From positions 324,739 through 388,738 of the forward strand of contig NZ_CYUO01000004.1 of assembly GCF_001407835.1 (NCBI RefSeq): a stretch of 64,000 nucleotides of DNA. Reading direction: 5' to 3'. Each line of letters opens with the position of its first letter. Position 1 is the first letter of the stretch. A model generated the notes under the pieces. It saw only the letters and a program-made list of their open reading frames with translations. It was not told the origin of the DNA and searched no databases. The translations under genes and the position numbers were made by a program. This DNA comes from Lagierella massiliensis (GTDB taxonomy: Bacteria > Bacillota > Clostridia > Tissierellales > Peptoniphilaceae). Shown piece after piece: positions 52,129 to 59,552 of the stretch.

Positions 52129-53458
52129 GAAAGCACTTAAGAAAAGAGAAGGTGGTTTTTTTAAAAAGATATTTAGTAGAGATTTTAATTTTTCGAAGAC
52201 TACTGTGAAGAATCCACTAAATCTTTTGTTATTGTTTCAGCTACTTACCATAGGACTTATATCTGTATCTGCAGGAGAAGATTTTAATGCAAAAAACTCA
52301 ATTCTCTTCATTTCTTTTATTATTGGAGTGAATGTTGCAAATAGGCTGGTTGTAAAAGTGACTGGTGGAGACAACTATCTTCTGTTGGTGGCTTCAATGC
52401 TATTTAGTATTGGAGTTGTAATGATATTTAGATTAAATCCATATGAGGGCACAAGACAGATTTTTTGGTATTTAATAGGAGTTTCAATGTTTTATGTAAC
52501 CTATTTTATACTTAAATCATTTAAAGGTTGGGAGAACCTAACACTTCTTTACTTAGCTGGATGCTTATTTATGTTTATATTGACCATGGCATTTGGATTT
52601 GAAAAATACGGTGCAAAAAACTGGGTTGATATTAAAGGAATAGTTTTTCAACCTTCAGAGCTTACAAAGATAATATTTATTTTCTTTATAGCTTCCTTTG
52701 AAACAAATGAAAATCTATTAAGGGATAAGCGTACATCTAAGTATCATTTTTTAATTGAAAAGAAAAAACCTCTAACTCTTATGGTAGTTGCGTATTTATT
52801 AATAGGACTATTCTTCTTGCAAAAAGATTTAGGTTCTGCAGTTATATTCTTTATAGTGTACATTATCTTTATGTATATCTTTGATTATAACAAATACTTT
52901 TTAGCTATGAATATGGTCCTTGCGATCGTCGGAAGTATCATGGCATATTTTATGTTTTCACATATAAGAGTCAGATTTGACATATGGCTTGACCCATGGA
53001 AATCTGTTCAAGACAAGGGATACCAAATAGTACAATCCCTCTTTGCGTTGGCGTCAGGAGGTTTTTTTGGAGCGGGGTTAAGACTTGGACGTCCTGATCT
53101 TATACCTGTTGCAAGCTCTGACTTTATATTTCCTGCTATTGTTGAAGAGATGGGTGTTTTTACTGGAATGGGAATAATAATGCTATTTATGATACTCGTA
53201 TACAGAGGCTTTAAGATAGCTATGGAACAAAGAAATTTATTTTTTAAATATGTAGCTTTGGGAATTTCAATAATTTTTGCATTTCAAGCGGTGTTTATGA
53301 TAGGTGGAGTTTTAAAACTAATTCCAATGACAGGTATCACAATACCATTTGTAAGTTATGGAGGAAGTTCCATGGTGACTTCTTTTATTTGTCTTGGAAT
53401 ATTACAATATTGTTCTTCAGATATAAAAGATAAGATGGTGGAAGAATGGAAAGAATAA
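52118..53458 (+). CDS. SEDS peptidoglycan polymerase (FtsW/RodA family)
   Basis: A 446-aa polytopic membrane protein with about 10 helices. SEDS motifs: KYGAKNWVDIKGIVFQPSELTKI, LQKDLGSAVIFF, SLFALASGGFFGAGL and PFVSYGGSSMV. SEDS proteins polymerise glycan strands together with a class B PBP, here the next gene, which overlaps by 13 bases. RodA versus FtsW identity is not settled. The longer frame from 52103 is less likely than ATG 52118. Confidence 0.93.
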   Translation: MKNKKALKKREGGFFKKIFSRDFNFSKTTVKNPLNLLLLFQLLTIGLISVSAGEDFNAKNSILFISFIIGVNVANRLVVKVTGGDNYLLLVASMLFSIGVVMIFRLNPYEGTRQIFWYLIGVSMFYVTYFILKSFKGWENLTLLYLAGCLFMFILTMAFGFEKYGAKNWVDIKGIVFQPSELTKIIFIFFIASFETNENLLRDKRTSKYHFLIEKKKPLTLMVVAYLLIGLFFLQKDLGSAVIFFIVYIIFMYIFDYNKYFLAMNMVLAIVGSIMAYFMFSHIRVRFDIWLDPWKSVQDKGYQIVQSLFALASGGFFGAGLRLGRPDLIPVASSDFIFPAIVEEMGVFTGMGIIMLFMILVYRGFKIAMEQRNLFFKYVALGISIIFAFQAVFMIGGVLKLIPMTGITIPFVSYGGSSMVTSFICLGILQYCSSDIKDKMVEEWKE

Positions 53459-54873
53459 ATAAAAAAATAATAGTGGTTTTAACTCTATTTTTAGCAATGT
53501 TTTTAGCGCTTGTTTTGTACATGACCTACTTTCAAATTGCAAAGGCAAAGGACATTGCAACAGGAGAGTACGCTCAATATAACAGAAGACATTGGGTTGA
53601 TGAAAATAAGGTTAAGAGAGGTACCATATATGATTCTGATGGCAATGTACTTGTTGAAACTCAAACTGACAGCAATAACAATAACTTCAGAAAGTTTATG
53701 TATGGTTCAATATACTCCCCGATTACAGGATTTAATTCAAAGAACTATGGCACATCAGGTCTTGAAAAATCATATGCAAAAACTTTGTTAAATATAAAGG
53801 AGAGCACACCACTATCCGACTTGAAAAAGTTGGTGGAAAACCAAAAAGATGGAAATAATTTGATACTTACAACAAACTCAGATTTGCAAAGCTATACGAT
53901 GAAATTGTTGAAGGATCATAAGGGGTCTATTGTAGCTATGAATCCAAAAACGGGAGCAATTTATGCGATGGCGTCATTTCCTACCTTTGATCCAAATACG
54001 ATTACTGCAGACTGGGAAGATATAATTAATAACGAAAAGGATGCCCGTTTACTCAATAGAGCTACTCAGGGGCTATACACTCCTGGTTCAATATTCAAGG
54101 TGGTAACAGCTACGGGTATTCTTGAAAATACAGATAAATTTGAAAGTTTAGAGATAGAAGACGAAGGATCCATTAAAATTGGAGGATATAAAGTCAGCAA
54201 TATAAATGGAATGGTTAATGGAAAAACAGATTTAGAAAAGGCACTCGTAAAATCATCTAATGTATACTTCAGTAAACTTGGTTCAGAACTTGGAGGTAAT
54301 ATACTTCAAGATGTATGTAGCAGATATTATATTGGAGAAAAAATCCAATTTGATTTACCTACAAGTAAATCTGTTAATGGATACTATGATGGAATAGACG
54401 ATGCAAATATTGCAACCACATCCTTTGGGCAAGGAAACACATTAGTTACACCACTTAACATGGCAATGGTTATGTCTGCCATAGCGAATAACGGCGTTAT
54501 GATGAAACCTTATATAGTAGATAAAGTTACAAATCCAGAAGGACAAGTTGAGTTTAAGAAAAATCCTGAAATTTTATCAAATGTTACAACTCCAGAAATT
54601 GCAAACGAGATTCTTAAAGATATGGTTTCAGTAGTGAGAAACGGTTCTGAAGCAAGCTTAAGATCTGTTACAATTGCAGGTAAGTCTGGTACTGCTGAAA
54701 TAAAAGATAAGAAGTCCACAAACGCGTGGTTTATAGCAACAGCTCCGGCGAAAAATCCTACAATAGCCGTTGCGGTTGTCCTTGAAGATAGTGGTACAGG
54801 CGGAGATGAATCCGCTGGACCTATAGCAAGGGAAACTATAAGAAAGGCACTTAACTTAGGACTTGGAGAATAA
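53446..54873 (+). CDS. Class B penicillin-binding protein (transpeptidase)
   Basis: A 475-aa protein with an N-terminal membrane anchor (about 8-30), a pedestal region, and a transpeptidase domain. The active-site serine is Ser215 in TPGSIFKV, the SxN motif is SSN, and the KTG motif is KSGTAE. It cross-links the strands made by the coupled SEDS protein. It resembles PbpA of the actinobacterial FHA-SEDS-PBP operon in order and size. Confidence 0.94.
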   Translation: MERINKKIIVVLTLFLAMFLALVLYMTYFQIAKAKDIATGEYAQYNRRHWVDENKVKRGTIYDSDGNVLVETQTDSNNNNFRKFMYGSIYSPITGFNSKNYGTSGLEKSYAKTLLNIKESTPLSDLKKLVENQKDGNNLILTTNSDLQSYTMKLLKDHKGSIVAMNPKTGAIYAMASFPTFDPNTITADWEDIINNEKDARLLNRATQGLYTPGSIFKVVTATGILENTDKFESLEIEDEGSIKIGGYKVSNINGMVNGKTDLEKALVKSSNVYFSKLGSELGGNILQDVCSRYYIGEKIQFDLPTSKSVNGYYDGIDDANIATTSFGQGNTLVTPLNMAMVMSAIANNGVMMKPYIVDKVTNPEGQVEFKKNPEILSNVTTPEIANEILKDMVSVVRNGSEASLRSVTIAGKSGTAEIKDKKSTNAWFIATAPAKNPTIAVAVVLEDSGTGGDESAGPIARETIRKALNLGLGE

Positions 54874-54874
54874 A

Positions 54875-54906
54875 AAAAGCAAGGTTATGTTTTGACCTTG
54901 CTTTTA
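54875..54906. terminator. Bidirectional terminator, PBP gene and nadK
   Basis: AAAAGCAAGGT pairs with ACCTTGCTTTT, between convergent genes, with T tails on both strands. Confidence 0.88.
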
Positions 54907-54919
54907 AAATGCATAAATA

Positions 54920-55729
54920 CTATATAAATTTATCTTTGATATTTAACCAATACCAGTTGTTATTAAATTGTAATTTGTTAATCCATTTATCTGAAGTTTT
55001 TATTTTTATACTATCAAAGTTATCACATACAATATTTAGCCCATCGTTTATGACCAGTGTGGGAGATTTATCTTCAGAACGCCTTTTTATGGTTAGAGTT
55101 GAATCACTTGGTATAACCAGTGGGTTCAAAAGCGATCTATAAGCTTTAGAATTTATTGGAGCAAGTGGAGTGAGTTGATAGCCCTTCAAAGATCTGTATA
55201 GCACTGCGCCACCTGCCGAGTAGTTATAGGCTGTTGAGCCAGACGGGGTGGACACTAAAAGTGCATCCCCTGCAAAGGTCTGTAGGTGATTGTCATCAAT
55301 AAACACATCTAAATGGATTATGGAAGTGTCTTGTGATCGAATTACAAATTCGTTTAGTGAGTGATGAATGTATTGCTTATGTTCCTTTGAAAAGACTCTT
55401 CCTTCCAAAAGATCAAGTTTTTCAATATCATAATCACCAGTGTCGAAGTTTTTGATAAACTTATCTATTTCAAGAATGGATATCTCTTGAAAAAAACCAA
55501 GAGTCCCAGTGTTCACACCTACAAATGGTGTGCTACTAAAACCAGTTTTATGAACAGCTCTTAAAAAAGTTCCGTCACCACCAATACAAATATTAAGCAC
55601 TGCGTTTTCATCTAAGCTATAAGTTGGAGCGTATCCAAGTGCTTCGAATTTATGTTTTAACTCTTCTGCAATAGCAAGAGATTGTTCTTTTTCGTTAGTC
55701 ATGATATTTATTATTTTTTTTTCGCTCAA
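54920..55729 (-). CDS. nadK: NAD kinase
   Basis: A 269-aa enzyme phosphorylating NAD to NADP. GGDGTFLRA, VNTGTLGFF and STPSGSTAYNYSAGG are the diagnostic motifs. The preferred start is TTG at 55729, because GGAGG lies 8 bases upstream. The longer GTG start at 55738 would lie on that site. Monocistronic. Confidence 0.93.
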   Translation of the reverse strand: MSEKKIINIMTNEKEQSLAIAEELKHKFEALGYAPTYSLDENAVLNICIGGDGTFLRAVHKTGFSSTPFVGVNTGTLGFFQEISILEIDKFIKNFDTGDYDIEKLDLLEGRVFSKEHKQYIHHSLNEFVIRSQDTSIIHLDVFIDDNHLQTFAGDALLVSTPSGSTAYNYSAGGAVLYRSLKGYQLTPLAPINSKAYRSLLNPLVIPSDSTLTIKRRSEDKSPTLVINDGLNIVCDNFDSIKIKTSDKWINKLQFNNNWYWLNIKDKFI

Positions 55730-55777
55730 AGGTAACACCTCCTTTTAATAAAATTATAACAGAAATTTAAAAATTAT

Positions 55778-55848
55778 GTTTAAAATGATTTCAGTGGGTA
55801 TATATATTAAAGAGTAGGTTAGAAATTTAATAAAAACATAATGGGTAT
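55778..55848 (+). promoter_or_regulatory. Two tandem SigB-like promoters upstream of 6S RNA / ytxH
   Basis: Site A: GTTTAA 55778-55783, 12 bases, GGGTAT 55796-55801. Site B: ATTTAA 55825-55830, 12 bases, GGGTAT 55843-55848. Both have the same exact spacing as the sites at 14689 and 37317. YtxH/DUF948 stress genes belong to the SigB regulon in Bacillus, which supports the reading. Confidence 0.55.
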
Positions 55849-55877
55849 TTGAAATTCTACCTTTAATTTTATATAAT
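55849..55877 (+). promoter_or_regulatory. Vegetative promoter of the 6S RNA
   Basis: TTGAAA at 55849-55854, exactly 17 bases, TATAAT at 55872-55877. Predicted start near 55884. Confidence 0.8.
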
Positions 55878-55883
55878 AAAGGT

Positions 55884-56050
55884 AGCCTTAGTGACAAGTC
55901 CTGTTATATAAACCTACACTAATTATAAGGGATGATGGAAGTTCTTACTTTGATGGAAAGCCCCTTTGAGGGGACTTCAGAGATTTAAGACAGTCAACCC
56001 ACCTTCACATACTGAAGGTTGTTAATTTGCAGGAGTCGCTGAGGTTTTTT
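55884..56050 (+). ncRNA. ssrS: Probable 6S RNA
   Basis: An RNA of about 167 nt with its own vegetative promoter and a U tract. The ends form a long closing stem: CCTTAGTGAC (55886) with GTCGCTGAGG (56035), then TCCTG with CAGGA after a three-base bulge. The 3' half carries the hairpin ACCTTCA...TGAAGGT, the same CACCUU...AAGG arrangement seen in the 3' part of 6S RNAs. The apical arm ends in the hairpin CCCC-TTTGA-GGGG. 6S RNA binds RNA polymerase as a promoter mimic in stationary phase. The family is assigned from layout by eye. Confidence 0.72.
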
Positions 56051-56076
56051 ATACTTAAATTTTTGGGAGGTATAAC

Positions 56077-56643
56077 ATGAGTATATTAGATTACATTGAT
56101 GACAAGAGAAAACAAAAAGAAAGAGAAATCAGAACAGAACTAAGATTAAAACAATTAGAAGATGGTCTTAAATCAGTTTCAACTGTAGCAGCTGGAGCAT
56201 TAGCTGGACTTGCTGTGGGAGTATTATTTGCTCCAAAATCAGGAAAGGAAACAAGAAAAGATATCGCTGATTATACAAGAGATACAAAAGATGCATTAGC
56301 AGAAGAAATTGTAAATGCAAAGGATGCTATCGCTAACAAGACTCAAGAATTAAGTGATGATGTTAAAGATAAATATGATGAAATGAGAAATAAAGGATAC
56401 ACTGAACTTGAAAAAGTAGCAGGAGAAGTATCTGACAAGGCTCAAAACTTTGCTGATAAAACTGCTGATAAAGCTGAAGAAATTGGAAAAGATGTTGCTG
56501 ATAAGGCAGAAGAAGCTGGTGAAAAAGTTGCAAAGAAGACTGAAGAAGCTTCTAAAGAAATAAAACATGACACTAAAAAAGCGGGAGAAAAAGTATCAGA
56601 AGCTGCTGATAAAGTAGAAAAAGACGCTAAAAACAAAAAATAG
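56077..56643 (+). CDS. YtxH-family stress protein with LEA-like repeats
   Basis: A 188-aa protein. The YtxH domain (about 30-75) has the glycine-rich hydrophobic segment VAAGALAGLAVGVLFAPKSGKETRKDI. The long C-terminal part (about 76-188) is a charged amphipathic helix with recurring ADKAEE, EKVAKKTEEA and KAGEKVSEAADKVEK units, resembling desiccation-protection LEA proteins. It begins 26 bases after the 6S RNA end with GGGAGG and no promoter of its own, so it is likely expressed by read-through. The DUF948 gene follows. Confidence 0.88.
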   Translation: MSILDYIDDKRKQKEREIRTELRLKQLEDGLKSVSTVAAGALAGLAVGVLFAPKSGKETRKDIADYTRDTKDALAEEIVNAKDAIANKTQELSDDVKDKYDEMRNKGYTELEKVAGEVSDKAQNFADKTADKAEEIGKDVADKAEEAGEKVAKKTEEASKEIKHDTKKAGEKVSEAADKVEKDAKNKK

Positions 56644-56670
56644 TCTAAGTAATTAGAAAGGATATAGATA

Positions 56671-57111
56671 ATGGATTTAACACAATATTTTCTAATTTTA
56701 GTTTATATTTGCTTAGCGGCGTTTCTTATAGCTTTAACGGTATTTGTATTTAAATTGGTTGGAACAATCAAAGAATTAAATAGTACAATTGAAAGAAACC
56801 GTAATGATATTGACGCCTCTTTGCGTAGTGTGAGAGAAACCACAGAAAATGTTTCGCAAATTACAAGGAAATCTGACAGATTGATTGAAGACATTTCTCC
56901 AGATGTTAGAAATATTACTAACTCTGTAGCAAATGTATCATCTAATGTAGACGGAGTTGTTTCAGATGTTACCCATACCGTTGAATTTGTTTCAGAATCT
57001 GTAGTAGATGGAGTTGATAATATTAGGAATAAATTTACATCACCATCAAGAAGCATTAAGTCAGCATTTTTCGATGCCTTAAATTCTGTAGTTTCAATTT
57101 TTAAAAGATAA
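56671..57111 (+). CDS. DUF948 (YtxG-like) stress protein
   Basis: A 146-aa protein with an N-terminal transmembrane helix (about 6-30) followed by a coiled-coil region (about 31-115) rich in Asn/Ser/Asp/Val, typical of DUF948. Bacillus YtxG and YtxH are encoded together in a SigB/SigH-controlled operon, the same pairing as here. The C-terminal segment NKFTSPSRSIKSA (codons 57028-57067) matches the IS OrfB at 48095-48134 in 39 of 40 bases and in the same frame. GAAAGGA precedes the start. A terminator follows. Confidence 0.85.
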   Translation: MDLTQYFLILVYICLAAFLIALTVFVFKLVGTIKELNSTIERNRNDIDASLRSVRETTENVSQITRKSDRLIEDISPDVRNITNSVANVSSNVDGVVSDVTHTVEFVSESVVDGVDNIRNKFTSPSRSIKSAFFDALNSVVSIFKR

Positions 57112-57118
57112 CATAAAG

Positions 57119-57147
57119 AAGGAGGGCTTTGCTCTCCTTTTATTTTT
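57119..57147 (+). terminator. Terminator of the ytxH-DUF948 operon
   Basis: AAGGAGGGC pairs with GCTCTCCTT (one G·T), followed by T-rich sequence. Confidence 0.8.
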
Positions 57148-57157
57148 GATATAGTTA

Positions 57158-57186
57158 TTGATAAAATCTCAATTATTTGATAATAT
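57158..57186 (+). promoter_or_regulatory. Promoter of the diacylglycerol kinase gene
   Basis: TTGATA at 57158-57163, 17 bases, TAATAT at 57181-57186. It places the transcript start near 57193. Confidence 0.6.
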
Positions 57187-57202
57187 TCTATTGGTGAGAG
57201 TA

Positions 57203-58102
57203 GTGCAAAAAGTAAAAATAATATATAATCCCACTTCAGGACATCAGCTATCAAAAACATCAGCACATAATTTGGCTATGCAATTATTGGATTTAGACTA
57301 TATGGTTAAGTTGTCATCTACAACATATAATTGCAGTGCATATGAAGAGACTATAAGTGCAGACAAAGATGGTTTTGATGTAATAATTGCCTGTGGTGGA
57401 GATGGTACAGTAAACGAAGTTGTGAATGCAATGGCGGAGTCAAAAAGCTCAATGAAGTTAGGAATTTATCCTACAGGTACTGTAAACGATTTCGCTACAT
57501 ATCTTGGTTTAAATGGATTTACAAGAGACTTAGTTAGACTTATAAAAAATGATTTTTATATTCCAGTAGATTTGGGAAAGGCAAATGATAAATATTTCGT
57601 AAATGTTGCAGCAGGAGGTAAAATTGCAAGTATTGCCCATGAAACTGATAAGGCATTAAAAACTGTTTTTGGGAAACTTGCGTACTATGCAGAAGGAGCT
57701 AAAGCTGTTCCAGATGCTTTATCTTCAGGTTTTAAGATGATATACACGGTAGATGGAGAAAAGTACGAGGACAATGCACTTGTGTTTTTAGTTTCCAACT
57801 CTTCATCTATTGGAGGGTTTTCGAAAATAGCACCAAAAGCTTTGGTTACTGACGGATATTTAGATGTGGTTATTATAAAAGATACAGGTAATGTTAGAGA
57901 CGCTGCATCAATATTTTTTAAAATATTTTCTGGGGAGCATGTAGAGGATGACAGAGTTGTATATTTTCATGCTAAAGATATACATGTAGAGTCTGATCAA
58001 CCAGTTGAACTGGATATTGATGGAGAAGGCTTTGGGAAAACCCCTGTTGATATTAAAGTTGCAGATTATAAACTAAAAGTTTTTACAAATATAAAGGAGT
58101 GA
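57203..58102 (+). CDS. Diacylglycerol kinase-family lipid kinase
   Basis: A 299-aa member of the DgkB/YegS family. The ATP-binding GGDGTVNEV, PTGTVNDFA and VNVAAGGKIASIAHET motifs are present, with a C-terminal domain containing VELDIDGEGFG. It recycles diacylglycerol to phosphatidate, useful where lipoteichoic-type polymers release DAG; an OpgB-like enzyme is encoded at 27.2 kb. The chosen GTG start at 57203 follows GGTGAG. An ATG at 57158 is rejected because it lies in the promoter. Confidence 0.9.
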   Translation: MQKVKIIYNPTSGHQLSKTSAHNLAMQLLDLDYMVKLSSTTYNCSAYEETISADKDGFDVIIACGGDGTVNEVVNAMAESKSSMKLGIYPTGTVNDFATYLGLNGFTRDLVRLIKNDFYIPVDLGKANDKYFVNVAAGGKIASIAHETDKALKTVFGKLAYYAEGAKAVPDALSSGFKMIYTVDGEKYEDNALVFLVSNSSSIGGFSKIAPKALVTDGYLDVVIIKDTGNVRDAASIFFKIFSGEHVEDDRVVYFHAKDIHVESDQPVELDIDGEGFGKTPVDIKVADYKLKVFTNIKE

Positions 58103-58107
58103 AGAAA

Positions 58108-59115
58108 TTGTCATCACCTACAATAAAAGATGTGGCAAAACTGGCAGGAGTTTCTATCTCTACAGTTTCAAGGGTAATGAATGACTCTAAACCCGTAAGC
58201 CCAGAATCAAGAAGAAAAGTCCTTGATGCAATTGAAAAACTGGATTTTAAACCAAATGAATTGGCGAGGTCTCTTGTTATGAGGAGATCGAATCTAATTG
58301 GGGTTGTAGTAAAGGACATAGCTATTTCATATATGACTGAAATGGTTAGAGGGATTGAAGAAGTTGGTAGAATGTATAACTATGACATTCTTCTATCCAG
58401 TTTTTATGGCGATTTAGATTTGGCAAAGAAGATAATTAATTTCATGTTTACTAAACAAGTGGAAGGTATAATATTGGTTTCCGAAGATGCCAATCCAGAG
58501 CTTATATATATGCTCAATAGTCATAGAGCACCATATATGCACTTGGATAAATTTTATGACACTGACGACACATATTCAGTGAATGTAGACTATATTAAGG
58601 CTTCTGAAGATATGACTGAATTTTTAGTCGAAGAGGGACATGAAAATATTTTATTCATTAAAGAATTTAGCAATGCTAAGATTGGGCTTGAAAAGTTAAA
58701 AGGTTATAATGAAGTTGTAAAGAAAAATAATTTGAAGTCTTTTGAAACTTCTGTAGAAGGAGTAACAGAGAGAGATGGCTATAAATATGGGGAAGAAATT
58801 TGGAACGTAATTGAAAAAGATGGAATAACAGCTTGTTTCTTCTCTGAAGATGAACTTGCAATAGGATTTTTAAACTATTGCTATGACAATAATAAAAAAG
58901 TTCCAGAAGATATTTCCGTAGTCGGATTTGGCGATATAAAAACAGCTTCTTTATATAGACCAAGACTTACAACTGTAAGAGAACCTTATTATGACTACGG
59001 TGCTGTTGCAGTAAGAAAGATTATTAAGAGTATCAAGGACAAGGAAGATATGGATAAGGTTACAATTCTTCCAAGTAGTTTGATTGTAAGGGAAACTGTA
59101 AAAAATTTAAAATAG
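58108..59115 (+). CDS. LacI-family regulator, CcpA-like
   Basis: A 335-aa regulator. The helix-turn-helix and hinge read TIKDVAKLAGVSISTVSRVMND...LDFKPNELARSLVMRRS, then the sugar-binding-like core (about 60-330) with VVGFGDIKTASLYRPRLTTVREP. The gene lies just before ptsH and ptsI, so it is a good candidate for CcpA, which uses Ser46-phosphorylated HPr as corepressor. The start is TTG 58108, with AAGGAG 8 bases upstream; GTG 58099 is too close to it. Confidence 0.88.
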   Translation: MSSPTIKDVAKLAGVSISTVSRVMNDSKPVSPESRRKVLDAIEKLDFKPNELARSLVMRRSNLIGVVVKDIAISYMTEMVRGIEEVGRMYNYDILLSSFYGDLDLAKKIINFMFTKQVEGIILVSEDANPELIYMLNSHRAPYMHLDKFYDTDDTYSVNVDYIKASEDMTEFLVEEGHENILFIKEFSNAKIGLEKLKGYNEVVKKNNLKSFETSVEGVTERDGYKYGEEIWNVIEKDGITACFFSEDELAIGFLNYCYDNNKKVPEDISVVGFGDIKTASLYRPRLTTVREPYYDYGAVAVRKIIKSIKDKEDMDKVTILPSSLIVRETVKNLK

Positions 59116-59180
59116 TAATTGTTGATAATTTATAAGTCAAGTGATAGACTAATTGTAAGGATAAATTTTAGGAGGAAAAT

Positions 59181-59441
59181 ATGGTAGAAAAAACCTTAGT
59201 CGTAAAAAATGAAACAGGTTTACACGCAAGACCTGCAGCATCATTAGTTCAATTTGTTAAAAATTTTGAAGGCACTGTAGAGCTTATAAAAGATGGCAAA
59301 ACTGCAAATGCTAAGAGTATTTTCAATGTAATGGCTTTAGGTGTTTCAAAGGGATCTGAAATAACAGTAAGAATTTCTGGAGAAAACGAACAAGAAAACT
59401 TAGACAAGCTTGTTGAGTTTATAGAAAACTTAGCAGAGTAA
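59181..59441 (+). CDS. ptsH: Phosphocarrier protein HPr
   Basis: An 86-aa canonical HPr with His15 in GLHARPAAS (the EI site) and Ser46 in AKSIFNVMALG (HPr kinase site). It shuttles phosphate from EI to sugar permeases and, as P-Ser-HPr, works with CcpA. Strong TTAGGAGG before the start. It is followed by a hairpin and ptsI. Confidence 0.96.
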   Translation: MVEKTLVVKNETGLHARPAASLVQFVKNFEGTVELIKDGKTANAKSIFNVMALGVSKGSEITVRISGENEQENLDKLVEFIENLAE

Positions 59442-59465
59442 GAGTACATTTATAAAAATATATTT

Positions 59466-59494
59466 AAAGGATGTTTATCATCCTTTATTTTTTT
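59466..59494 (+). terminator. Hairpin between ptsH and ptsI
   Basis: AAAGGATG pairs with CATCCTTT around TTTAT, followed by ATTTTTTT. It is probably a partial terminator that makes ptsH more abundant than ptsI. Confidence 0.75.
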
Positions 59495-59552
59495 ACTCGA
59501 CATACAAATAAAGTTAACAAAAATCAAATGTCAAGCACAATAGAGGTGGAAT

